Positions 8,189 through 18,869 of a DNA stretch of 55,630 bases are shown here, in pieces; position 1 is the first letter of the stretch; the number at the start of each line of letters is the position of its first letter. The stretch is taken from assembly GCF_021462505.1 (NCBI RefSeq), contig NZ_JAKEDV010000011.1, forward strand, positions 15,503 to 71,132, in the 5' to 3' direction. This DNA is from Thermus brockianus (GTDB lineage Bacteria > Deinococcota > Deinococci > Deinococcales > Thermaceae). The position numbers were made by a program, and so were the translations under genes. A model generated the notes under the pieces. The model ran no database searches. It saw nothing but the letters and a program-made list of their open reading frames with translations, and was not told where the DNA came from.

Positions 8189-9376
8189 ATGAGCCTTTCC
8201 TTGCGTGCCAGGGTGCAAAGCGAGCTGGAGCGGCTAAAGCGCGAGGGGCTTTACATCAGCCCCAAGGTCCTCGAGGCCCCCCAGGAGCCCGTGACCCGGG
8301 TGGAGGGGAAAGAGGTGGTCAACCTAGCCTCCAACAACTACCTGGGCTTCGCCAACCACCCCTACCTCAAGGAAAAGGCCAAGCAGTACCTGGAGCGGTG
8401 GGGGGCGGGAAGCGGGGCGGTGCGCACCATCGCCGGCACCTTCACCTACCACCTGGAGCTGGAAGAGGCCCTCGCCCGCTTCAAGGGCACGGAAAGCGCC
8501 CTGGTCCTCCAGTCCGGCTTCACCGCCAACCAGGGGGTCCTGGGGGCCTTGCTCCAGGAGGGGGACCTGGTCTTCTCCGACGAGCTCAACCACGCCTCCA
8601 TCATTGACGGCCTGCGCCTCACCAAGGCCACCCGCCTCGTCTACCGCCACGCCGACGTGGAGCACCTGGAGGAACTCCTCAAGGCCCACGACACCGAGGG
8701 CCTCAAGCTCATCGTCACCGACGGGGTCTTCTCCATGGACGGGGACATCGCTCCCCTGGACCGCATCGTGCCCCTGGCCAAGAAGTACGGGGCGGTGGTC
8801 TACGTGGACGACGCCCACGGCTCCGGGGTCTTGGGGGAGAAGGGCAAGGGCACCGTGCACCACTTCGGCTTCCACCAGGACCCCGACGTAATCCAGGTGG
8901 CCACCCTCTCCAAAGCCTGGGCCGTGGTGGGGGGGTACGCCGCCGGCGCCTTGGAGCTCAAGGACCTCCTCATCAACAAGGCCAGGCCCTTCCTCTTCTC
9001 CACGAGCCACCCCCCGGCGGTGGTGGGGGCCCTCCTCGGGGCCTTGGAGCTCATTGAGAAGGAGCCCGAGCGGGTGGATAGGCTTTGGGCGAACACCCGC
9101 TACTTCAAGGAAGAGCTCGCCCGCCTGGGCTACGACACCCTGGGAAGCCAAACCCCCATCACCCCCGTCCTCTTCGGGGAAGCGCCCTTGGCCTTTGAGG
9201 CGAGCCGCCTCCTCCTGGAGGAAGGGGTTTTCGCCGTGGGCATCGGCTTCCCCACGGTGCCTCGGGGAAAGGCCAGGATCCGCAACATCGTCACCGCCGC
9301 CCACACCCAGGAGATGCTGGACAAGGCCCTCGAGGCCTACGCCAAGGTGGGGCGGAGGCTCGGTATAATCCGCTAA
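8189..9376 (+). CDS. kbl: 2-amino-3-ketobutyrate CoA ligase / KAPA synthase
   Basis: This 395-residue PLP enzyme of the alpha-oxoamine synthase family has the PLP lysine in TLSKAWAVVGGY (Lys242). SNNYLGFANHP, GSGAVRTIAGT and YVDDAHGSGVLG are family hallmarks. The Thermus homologue is reported to have both KBL activity (glycine plus acetyl-CoA, threonine breakdown) and 8-amino-7-oxononanoate synthase activity (biotin synthesis), so kbl and bioF are both reasonable names. No bio or threonine dehydrogenase gene is adjacent. Its last codons contain the promoter of the next gene. Confidence 0.9.
   Translation: MSLSLRARVQSELERLKREGLYISPKVLEAPQEPVTRVEGKEVVNLASNNYLGFANHPYLKEKAKQYLERWGAGSGAVRTIAGTFTYHLELEEALARFKGTESALVLQSGFTANQGVLGALLQEGDLVFSDELNHASIIDGLRLTKATRLVYRHADVEHLEELLKAHDTEGLKLIVTDGVFSMDGDIAPLDRIVPLAKKYGAVVYVDDAHGSGVLGEKGKGTVHHFGFHQDPDVIQVATLSKAWAVVGGYAAGALELKDLLINKARPFLFSTSHPPAVVGALLGALELIEKEPERVDRLWANTRYFKEELARLGYDTLGSQTPITPVLFGEAPLAFEASRLLLEEGVFAVGIGFPTVPRGKARIRNIVTAAHTQEMLDKALEAYAKVGRRLGIIR
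9364..9369 (+). promoter_or_regulatory. Consensus -10 of the DNA methyltransferase gene
   Basis: A perfect TATAAT lies inside the last codons of kbl, 7 bases before the methyltransferase ATG. No convincing -35 was found. The spacing predicts a leaderless transcript. Confidence 0.65.
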
Positions 9377-10974
<1,598 letters not shown>

Positions 10975-10980
10975 GGCCGC

Positions 10981-10986
10981 ATCATA
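10981..10986 (-). promoter_or_regulatory. -10 of the small membrane protein gene
   Basis: TATGAT lies 6 bases before the ATG at 10974, the leaderless spacing seen across this window. No ribosome site is present. Confidence 0.5.
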
Positions 10987-11085
10987 CCGGGGAAAGAGGG
11001 AGCTAGTTATATTCCCTCCATAAACACCCCTACCCCAAGGCCGCCGTCCTGCCCATGCGCAAGGGCAAAATCCCCGCCCGGCTAG

Positions 11086-13011
<1,926 letters not shown>

Positions 13012-15294
13012 ATGGCGTGGCTGGACGAGGCGGTGGCCCTGCTCCTCCAAAGGGGCCGCCTTCTCCTCAAGGCCTACCCTGGGGCGGGGAAGAGCACCCT
13101 CTTCCCCCTGAGGCTTCTCAAGGCCCTACCCGGGCGGATCCTCCTCTTTGAGCCCAGGCGGGTGGCGGCCCGGGCGGTGGCGGCGAGGCTTGCGGAAAAC
13201 CTGGGGGAACCCTTGGGCAAGACCGTGGGCTACCGGGTGCGCCTCGAGGCCAGGGAGAGCCCGGAAACCCGGCTCCTCGTCATGACGGAGGGCCTCCTCA
13301 CCCGGCTCCTCCTGGAGGACCCCACCCTGGAAGGGGTTTCCGCCGTCCTCCTGGACGAGGCCCACGAGCGCCACCTGGAAGGGGACCTGGCCCTCGCCCT
13401 CCTCCTAAGGGTGCAGGAAACCCTAAGGCCCGACCTCAAGCTCGCCCTCCTCACCGCCACCCCCGACCCCGACCTGGAAAGGACCCTGGCCGGGGCCACC
13501 TTGGCGGTGGAAGGGGAAAGCCACCCCGTGGAGATCCTTCACCTGGAAAGGGTGCCGGAAGGCCCCCTAGAGGCCCTGGTAGCCCGCTACGCCCGGAAAG
13601 CCTTCCTGGAAGGGGAAGGGGATGTCCTGGTCTTCCTGCCGGGGAAGGCGGAGATAGAGAGGACGCGCAAGCTCCTCCTGGACCTTCCCGCCTTTCCCCT
13701 CCACGGGGGGCTTCCCTTGGCGGAGCAGGCGGCCCTCCTCAGGCCGGGGCCCCGGAGGATCGTCCTGGCCACGGACGTGGCGGAAACGAGCCTCACCCTG
13801 CCCGGGGTGCGGGCGGTGGTGGACACGGGCCTGGCCAAGAAACCCCGCTTTGACCCGAGGACGGGCCTCACCCGCCTGGCCCTCGCCCCCATCCCCGAGG
13901 ACTCCGCCCGGCAGCGGGCGGGGCGGGCGGGGCGGCTTGGCCCGGGGAAGGTGTACCGCCTCTACCCCATGGGCCCCTTCCCCCCCAAGCGGCCCGAGAT
14001 CCTCGAGGCCGACCTCTCCCGGGCGGTCCTCCTGGCCTTGGCCTTCGGGGAAAGGCTAGAAGACCTCCCCCTCCCCACCCCGCCCCCTAAGGGGGCCCTG
14101 GAGGCGGCCCATGCCCTCCTCCACCTCCTGGGGGCGGTGCGGGAAGGCCGCCTCACCCCCTTGGGCCAGCGGATGCTCCGCCTCCCCACCCACCCCCGCC
14201 TGGCCCGGATGGCCCTGGCGGCCGAGGAGCTCGGCCTCCTCCCCTTGGCGGCGGACCTCATGGCCCTCCTGGAGGAGCGGGACCCCCTGGAAGGGGAAAG
14301 GGACCTCCTCGCCAAACTGGAAGCCCTCCTCCTGGCCCGTAAGGAGGGGCGGGGGGCTTTCCTGGGGGTGGAGCGGGCCTCGGCCCTTTGGCGAAGGCGG
14401 CTCGGCACCCAACCTTTGGAAAGCCTCCCCCACCCGGAAGCGGTGGGGCGGCTTCTCCTCTTCGCCTACCCCGACCGGGCGGCCATGCGGGTAGGCCCCG
14501 GGCGCTACCGCCTGTGCACCGGCCCCCTCCTCCACCTGGAAGGGGACGGCCCCCCGTACCTGGTGGCGGTGGGGGCGGAGCTACCGGGACGGGTCCTCCT
14601 CCACGCCCCCTTGGCCCGGGAAGACCTCCTGGAGCGGGCGGAGGTGGGCGCCTGGACGGGATGGGAGGAGGGGCGGCTACGGGGGTACCTGGAGAGGCGG
14701 TACGGGGCCCTTCTCCTGGAGAGGCTTCCCACCGACCCCGGCCCCCCCACCCCAGCGCAGCTAAGGGAGGTCTTCAAAGAGGGCCTCCCCCTCCCCGAGG
14801 AGGCCCGGCAGGTCCTCCTCCGCCTCGCCTTCCTTAGGGACCACGGGGTGGAGGTGCCCGAGCTCACGGAAGAAACCCTCCTTCAGGACCTCACCTGGCT
14901 CCTCCCCTGGACGCAAGGGGTTAGGCGGGTGGAAGAGCTTCGGGAACTCCCCTGGAAGGAGATCCTCCTTAGCCTTCTAGGGGAGGCGAGGAAAGCCCTC
15001 GAGGCCCTGGCCCCCGAAACCCTCACCCTCCCTTCCGGCAAGCGAAAGCGCCTCCAATACCGGGAGAGCGCCCCACCCCTCCTCTCCCTCCTCATCCAAG
15101 AGGCCTTCGGCCTCAGGGAAACCCCCAGGGTCCTGGGGGGGAAGGTCCCCGTGGCGGTGGAGCTCCTCTCCCCCGCCCGGCGCCCGGTGCAGGTGACCCA
15201 GGACCTCCAGTCCTTCTGGGAAAAACGCTACCCCGAGGTGCGGCGGGAGCTCATGCGCCGCTACCCCAAGCACCCGTGGCCGGAAAACCCCTAA
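13012..15294 (+). CDS. hrpB: ATP-dependent RNA helicase HrpB
   Basis: This 760-residue DEAH-box helicase has Walker A PGAGKST at residues 23-29, motif II DEAH in LDEAHERHLEGDL near 114, motif III LTATPD, motif V TDVAETSLTLPGV and motif VI QRAGRAGR. The helicase-associated domain and the HrpB-type C-terminal region (LQYRESAPPLLSLLIQEAFGL, LLSPARRPVQVTQDLQSFWEK) follow. Length is close to the usual 800. Its ATG abuts the gyrB stop (TAGATG), so it is probably co-transcribed. Biological role in bacteria is poorly defined. The 3' end overlaps the convergent HAD-like gene by 44 bases. Confidence 0.94.
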   Translation: MAWLDEAVALLLQRGRLLLKAYPGAGKSTLFPLRLLKALPGRILLFEPRRVAARAVAARLAENLGEPLGKTVGYRVRLEARESPETRLLVMTEGLLTRLLLEDPTLEGVSAVLLDEAHERHLEGDLALALLLRVQETLRPDLKLALLTATPDPDLERTLAGATLAVEGESHPVEILHLERVPEGPLEALVARYARKAFLEGEGDVLVFLPGKAEIERTRKLLLDLPAFPLHGGLPLAEQAALLRPGPRRIVLATDVAETSLTLPGVRAVVDTGLAKKPRFDPRTGLTRLALAPIPEDSARQRAGRAGRLGPGKVYRLYPMGPFPPKRPEILEADLSRAVLLALAFGERLEDLPLPTPPPKGALEAAHALLHLLGAVREGRLTPLGQRMLRLPTHPRLARMALAAEELGLLPLAADLMALLEERDPLEGERDLLAKLEALLLARKEGRGAFLGVERASALWRRRLGTQPLESLPHPEAVGRLLLFAYPDRAAMRVGPGRYRLCTGPLLHLEGDGPPYLVAVGAELPGRVLLHAPLAREDLLERAEVGAWTGWEEGRLRGYLERRYGALLLERLPTDPGPPTPAQLREVFKEGLPLPEEARQVLLRLAFLRDHGVEVPELTEETLLQDLTWLLPWTQGVRRVEELRELPWKEILLSLLGEARKALEALAPETLTLPSGKRKRLQYRESAPPLLSLLIQEAFGLRETPRVLGGKVPVAVELLSPARRPVQVTQDLQSFWEKRYPEVRRELMRRYPKHPWPENP

Positions 15295-15703
15295 AAAGCT
15301 CCGCCCGAAAGCCCCGTTCCCTCGCCCGCTCCACCAGGAGGGGGTTATCGTCCAGGTAAAGGGCCTCCTCGCCCAAAACGGCCACCGCCTGGGCCAAAGC
15401 CTCTAGCTTGTTTGGGTGGAAGAAGGCGGCAAGCCCTTCCGGAGGAGGCAGGTCGGAAACCAGGTAAAAGGGCGTGGGGAAGGCCAGGGGCCGGGGGACG
15501 AAGGCCCGGGGGTAGAGCCTCGAGGCCCCCGGGAAAAGGGTGTCCAGGACCCCTGGGCCTTCCTCCTTTAGGCGGGGGAGGAGGTCATAGAAGGCCTGGG
15601 ACACGTAAAAGGGGCTTTCCCCGCCCGCCTCGGCCAGGAGCCGGATGAGGCGGGGCTCCACCGGCTCGCAGTACACCCCCGAGAGGTCCAAGAGGTAGAC
15701 CAC
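15251..15703 (-). CDS. HAD-like protein with altered motif I
   Basis: The 150-residue product resembles a small haloacid-dehalogenase-fold protein. Motif I reads LLDLSGVYCEP, where most HAD phosphatases have DxD; the second Asp is Ser here. A C-terminal YLDDNPLLVERARERGFRAELF matches HAD motif IV (DD, then release of product and LGxxA-like helix). A short helical cap lies between. With the general acid replaced, phosphatase activity is doubtful; a dehalogenase-like or regulatory role is possible. The start is GTG with a -10 7 bases upstream. The gene overlaps hrpB tail to tail. Confidence 0.65.
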   Translation of the reverse strand: MVYLLDLSGVYCEPVEPRLIRLLAEAGGESPFYVSQAFYDLLPRLKEEGPGVLDTLFPGASRLYPRAFVPRPLAFPTPFYLVSDLPPPEGLAAFFHPNKLEALAQAVAVLGEEALYLDDNPLLVERARERGFRAELFRGFPATGAWGSGA

Positions 15704-15710
15704 GCCTCCT

Positions 15711-15716
15711 AGCCTA
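15711..15716 (-). promoter_or_regulatory. -10 of the HAD-like gene
   Basis: TAGGCT lies 7 bases before the GTG start at 15703. AGGAGG in the gap could also serve as a ribosome site if transcription starts further upstream. Confidence 0.45.
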
Positions 15717-15729
15717 AGCCTTCTAGGGT

Positions 15730-15735
15730 TATACT
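15730..15735 (+). promoter_or_regulatory. -10 of the SCP2-like/adh unit
   Basis: TATACT lies 21 bases before the ATG. This leaves a short leader with a GGAGGT ribosome site, an exception to the leaderless pattern of the window. Confidence 0.5.
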
Positions 15736-15756
15736 CGGTGCAAACGGAGGTAGGGC

Positions 15757-16149
15757 ATGGAGCTTTTTAGCGAGGCGTGGGCGAAGGCGTACTGCGAGAA
15801 GCTTTCCCAAAGCGAGGCCTACCGCAAGGCGGCGGCCACCTGGGAGGGGAGCCTGGCCCTTAGCGTCCGCCCCGACCCAGGGGCGGGCCTGCCCCAGGGG
15901 GTCGCCGTGGTCCTGGACCTCTGGCACGGGGCCTGCCGGGGGGCGAGGGTGGTGGAGGGCGAACCGGAGGCGGACTTCGTCATAGAGGCCGACCTCGCCA
16001 CCTGGCAGGAGGTCTTGGAGGGGAGGCTTGAGCCCCTCACCGCCCTCATGCGGGGGTTCTTGGAGCTCAAAAAAGGCTCCCTCGCCGCCTTGGCCCCTTA
16101 CGCCCAAGCGGCCCAGGAGCTGGTAAAGGTGGCCCAGGAGGTAGCGTGA
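15757..16149 (+). CDS. SCP-2 sterol-transfer-fold protein
   Basis: The 130-residue soluble protein has the SCP2 domain layout: N-terminal helix (LFSEAWAKAYCEKLSQSEAYRKAAATWEG), then strands LALSVRPDP, GVAVVLDLWHG, GARVVEGEPEADFVIEADLATWQEVLEGRLEPLTALMRGFLELKKGS. The ADFVIEADLATWQEVLEG segment matches the lipid-binding SCP2 core in small bacterial members. Such proteins bind hydrophobic ligands, but no substrate is known. Its stop overlaps the start of the alcohol dehydrogenase gene (GTGA), so the two are translated together. Confidence 0.8.
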   Translation: MELFSEAWAKAYCEKLSQSEAYRKAAATWEGSLALSVRPDPGAGLPQGVAVVLDLWHGACRGARVVEGEPEADFVIEADLATWQEVLEGRLEPLTALMRGFLELKKGSLAALAPYAQAAQELVKVAQEVA

Positions 16150-17180
16150 AAGGGGTGGTGTACCAGGGGCCCTTCCAGGTGGCGGTGGAAGAGGTCCCGG
16201 AGCCCAAGCTGGAGGCGGAAACCGACGCCATCGTGGAGGTGGAACTCGCCGCCATCTGCGGCTCGGACCTCCACATCTACCACGGCAAGATCGCCGGGGT
16301 CCTGCCGGGCACCGTCCTCGGCCACGAGTTCGTGGGCCGGGTGGTGGAGAAGGGGCCTTTGGTGCCCTTCGCCCTAGGGGAAAGGGTGGTGGGGAGCTTC
16401 CAGGTGGCCTGCGGGGACTGCGTGGCCTGCCGCAAGGGGCGCTTCTTCGCCTGCCTGAAGGGCGGCGTCTACGGCTTCGGCCTGGCCCTGGGCAACCTGC
16501 AAGGGGCCCAGGCCGAGCGGGTAAGGGTCCCCTTCGCCCGGACAAGCCTCTTTCCCATCGGGGACCTCCCGGCGGAGGAGGCCATCCTGGCGGGGGACAT
16601 CCTCACCACCGCCTACGGGGGGGTGAGGCCCTTCTTGGAGCCGGGGATGGTGGTGGCGGTGGTGGGCTCGGGGCCCGTGGGCCTCATGGCCCAGATGGTG
16701 GCCCACGCCCTGGGGGCGGGGGTGGTCTACGCCATAGACCCCGAGGAAAGCCGCCTGGAAAAGGCCAAGGCCCTGGGAAGCCTCCCCCTAAACCCCAAGG
16801 CGGAAGACCCCGTGGCCCGCCTGCGCAAGGACACGGAGGGCCAGGGGGCCGACCTGGTGGTGGAGGCGGTGGGAGGGGATGGGGAGGCGTTGCGCCTCGC
16901 CTTCCGCCTGGCGGGGCCTGGAGGGACTGTGTCCAGCCTCGGGGTACCCACGGCGGAGAAGGTGGAGTACCCTTGGCTTTCCGCCTTCAGCCGGGGCATC
17001 ACCTTCCGGAGCGCCCTGGCCAACATCCCCCGCTACATCGGCGAGGTCTTGGCCCTGCAAAGGGCAGGGAGGCTAAAGGGAAGCTTCGTCTTCAGCCACC
17101 GCCTTCCCCTGGCGGAGGCGGCGGAGGGTTACCGGCTCTTCCACGAGCGCCAAGCCACCAAGGTGGCCCTGGTGCCCTAA
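16146..17180 (+). CDS. Zinc-dependent alcohol dehydrogenase (MDR family)
   Basis: This 344-residue medium-chain dehydrogenase has its catalytic zinc ligands in ICGSDLHIYHG (Cys) and LGHEFVGRVV (His-Glu). The structural zinc loop is CGDCVACRKGRFFAC. The Rossmann motif VVGSGPVGLMAQMVA is followed by acidic YAIDPEESR, which suggests NAD rather than NADP. It is nearest to threonine/sorbitol/formaldehyde-type dehydrogenases; substrate cannot be told from sequence. The GTG start overlaps the SCP2-like gene. A terminator hairpin follows the stop directly. Confidence 0.88.
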   Translation: MKGVVYQGPFQVAVEEVPEPKLEAETDAIVEVELAAICGSDLHIYHGKIAGVLPGTVLGHEFVGRVVEKGPLVPFALGERVVGSFQVACGDCVACRKGRFFACLKGGVYGFGLALGNLQGAQAERVRVPFARTSLFPIGDLPAEEAILAGDILTTAYGGVRPFLEPGMVVAVVGSGPVGLMAQMVAHALGAGVVYAIDPEESRLEKAKALGSLPLNPKAEDPVARLRKDTEGQGADLVVEAVGGDGEALRLAFRLAGPGGTVSSLGVPTAEKVEYPWLSAFSRGITFRSALANIPRYIGEVLALQRAGRLKGSFVFSHRLPLAEAAEGYRLFHERQATKVALVP

Positions 17181-17205
17181 AAAACAAACCCGCTGCCTTT
17201 GCGGG
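17179..17205. terminator. Bidirectional terminator after the adh gene
   Basis: The stem CCCGC (17189-17193) / GCGGG (17201-17205) has a 7-base loop. On the reverse strand it is followed by TTTGTTTTTT, a good intrinsic terminator for transcripts from the promoter at 17234-17261. On the forward strand it follows the dehydrogenase stop but the downstream T tract is weak. Confidence 0.7.
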
Positions 17206-17228
17206 CGGCCTTCCTTCTTCGTCTGACT
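17180..17228 (-). ncRNA. Candidate short transcript of about 50 nt
   Basis: A consensus-like promoter (17234-17261, reverse) and an intrinsic terminator (17179-17205) enclose only about 50 bases, with no start codon for a plausible peptide. The predicted RNA opens with a purine-rich AAAGGAG stretch, followed by GAAGAAGGAAGG, then the terminator stem. This may be a small RNA, or the remains of a deleted gene whose promoter and terminator survive. Inference only. Confidence 0.4.
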
Positions 17229-17402
17229 CCTTTAGTATACCACGCTTTGCCGATATGTAAAGTGCTATGCAGAAAAACCCGGCCCGGAGGGGGTTCCTGT
17301 GGGGTGCGGCGAAGCTTTTGAGAACCATTCCCGGTACATTGTGCGCCTTCGCCCCACGCCCCCGGGCTTTCCCGGCTAGGCTTAGGGAAAGGGGGTGGTA
17401 CC
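17206..17402. other. Intergenic stretch between adh and the UspA-like gene
   Basis: No convincing reading frame is present. It contains the reverse-strand promoter at 17234-17261 and a second GC-rich hairpin at about 17275-17292 followed by T residues on the reverse strand. Near the end a GGGGGTGG ribosome site serves the gene at 17403. Base composition is somewhat lower in GC than the flanks. Confidence 0.5.
17234..17261 (-). promoter_or_regulatory. Strong reverse-strand promoter without a gene
   Basis: The -35 TTTACA (17256-17261), 16-base spacer and -10 TATACT (17234-17239) match the housekeeping consensus well. Transcription would head into the terminator at 17179-17205; no gene lies between. 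Confidence 0.7.
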
Positions 17403-17813
17403 ATGCGGTACTTGGTGGTGGCCCACCGCACGGCCAAAAGCCCTGCGTTGGCGGCCAAACTCCGGGAAATCCTGGCCCAAGACCCCGAGGCCCAGTTCAC
17501 CCTGTTGGTGCCCGCCGTGCCCCCGCCGGGCTGGGTGTACGAGGAGGAAGAGGTGAAAAGGCGGGCGGAGGCCGAAGCGGAGGCGGCCAAAAGGGCCTTG
17601 GAAGCCCAGGGTATCCCCATCGCCGAGGCCAAGGCGGGGGATGTTTCCCCCCTCCTCGCCCTCGAGGAAGAGCTCGCCACCCACCCGGGGGCCTACCAGG
17701 CCATCGTCCTCGCCACTTTGCCCCCGGGGCTATCCCGCTGGCTCAGGCTGGACGTGCACACCCAGGCTGAGCGCTTTGGCCTCCCCGTGATCCACGTGAT
17801 CGCCCATCCCTAG
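17403..17813 (+). CDS. UspA-like small protein
   Basis: This soluble protein of 136 residues opens with RYLVVAHRTAKSPALAAKLREIL and continues FTLLVPAVPPPGW, a charged helix (EEEEVKRRAEAEAEAAKRALEAQGIP), then AYQAIVLATLPPGLSRWLRLDVHTQAERFGLPVIHVIAHP. The alternating pattern and the IVLATLPPGLSRWLRLDV.QA....PVIHV ending fit the universal-stress-protein fold seen in actinobacterial and Deinococcus relatives, but no ATP-binding GxxG motif is clear. It stands alone, with a GGGGGTGG ribosome site. Confidence 0.65.
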   Translation: MRYLVVAHRTAKSPALAAKLREILAQDPEAQFTLLVPAVPPPGWVYEEEEVKRRAEAEAEAAKRALEAQGIPIAEAKAGDVSPLLALEEELATHPGAYQAIVLATLPPGLSRWLRLDVHTQAERFGLPVIHVIAHP

Positions 17814-17845
17814 GGGCCTCTTTCGCCTTTCTCATGCTCTTTCCG

Positions 17846-17851
17846 TATACT
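17846..17851 (+). promoter_or_regulatory. -10 of the lpt operon
   Basis: TATACT lies 7 bases before the GTG start of the lptF-like gene. No ribosome site is present, so a leaderless transcript is predicted. Confidence 0.6.
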
Positions 17852-17858
17852 TGGCCGG

Positions 17859-18869
17859 GTGTTGGGCCGCTACGTGCTGCGGGAGGTGCTCCTCCCCTTC
17901 CTGGTGGGGGTGCTCCTCTTCGTCGCCCTCCTCACCTTTGACCTCCTCTCCAGCCTCTCGGGGGTCCTCCTCAGCCGGGGGGCGGGGGCGGAGGATATCC
18001 TCCGCCTCATCCTCTTCCGTCTCCCCTGGACCCTGAGCCTGGCCTTGCCCCTGGGCCTCGTCTTCGCCCTCTTGGTGGGGCTATCCCGCCTGATCCGGGG
18101 GTCGGAGCTCAAGGCGGCCTACGCCGGGGGGGTGCCCCCTTGGGCCCTTCTCCGGCCCCTCCTTCTCCTTTCCCTCTTCATCGCCCTTTTGAACCTGGCG
18201 AACCTGGCGGAGGTGAGGCCCAGGGCCCTCGAGGCCTACGACGCTGCGCTTTCCCGCCTCCTCTACGGGGAAGGAGCCCTAAGCGGGGTTCTGCGCAAGG
18301 AGCTTTACGCCCCCCCGGGCCTTGGGGTGTACTACACCGAGGAGATCCACCCCGAGGGGGCGGCGAACCGCCTGTATGGGGTGCGGGTGGTGGACGGGGA
18401 GGGCAGGGTCTATAGCGCCGCCGAAGGCGTGTGGGACAACACGGGCTGGCACCTCAAGGGCCACGTGCTGGAGGGCGAGGAGGTGCGGGCCTTCCAGGGC
18501 ACCCTCCCCTTCCCCGCAAGCTTCCGCCCCAAGGAAAGCCTGGGCTCCCGCGACCCCTACGACACCACCACCCTAAGGGAGCTTTGGGAACGGGGGAAGG
18601 TGGAGGCCTCGGCCCGCTTCGCCCTGCACCGCCGCCTGGCGGACGCCCTGGGGGCCCTCTTTCTGGGCTGGGTGGCAGCGGCTCTGGGCCTTTCCTTCCG
18701 GGAGGCGGCCTGGGCCTTTTTGGCCGTGGTCCTCCTCATCTTCGGCTACTACGTGCTCTGGACCCTGAGCGCCCAGCTCGCCCGCTACGACGTGAGCCCC
18801 CTCCTGGCCCACCTGCCCAACCTCTTCTACGGGGCCTTGGCCCTTTTCCTCACCTGGAGGCTACGGTGA
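17859..18869 (+). CDS. lptF: LptF/LptG-family permease (first copy)
   Basis: This 336-residue YjgP/YjgQ-family inner-membrane protein starts with the family opening LGRYVLREVLLPFLVGVLLFVALLTF and has three N-terminal membrane segments. A periplasmic beta-jellyroll region follows (VLRKELYAPPGLGVYYTEEIHPEG ... LYGVRVVDGEGRVYSAAEG), then three C-terminal segments. LptF and LptG form the transmembrane part of the ABC transporter that extracts lipopolysaccharide for export; the ATPase LptB is not in the window. The F/G assignment is by order only. The GTG start is preceded by TATACT at 7 bases. The stop overlaps the next gene (GTGA). Confidence 0.88.
   Translation: MLGRYVLREVLLPFLVGVLLFVALLTFDLLSSLSGVLLSRGAGAEDILRLILFRLPWTLSLALPLGLVFALLVGLSRLIRGSELKAAYAGGVPPWALLRPLLLLSLFIALLNLANLAEVRPRALEAYDAALSRLLYGEGALSGVLRKELYAPPGLGVYYTEEIHPEGAANRLYGVRVVDGEGRVYSAAEGVWDNTGWHLKGHVLEGEEVRAFQGTLPFPASFRPKESLGSRDPYDTTTLRELWERGKVEASARFALHRRLADALGALFLGWVAAALGLSFREAAWAFLAVVLLIFGYYVLWTLSAQLARYDVSPLLAHLPNLFYGALALFLTWRLR

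Noticed and set aside
11001..11030. TATATT-containing inverted repeat upstream of gyrB as a second gyrB promoter
   Set aside because: It is about 80 bases upstream with no good -35, and the TGG-TATACT element at 11089-11097 explains gyrB better.
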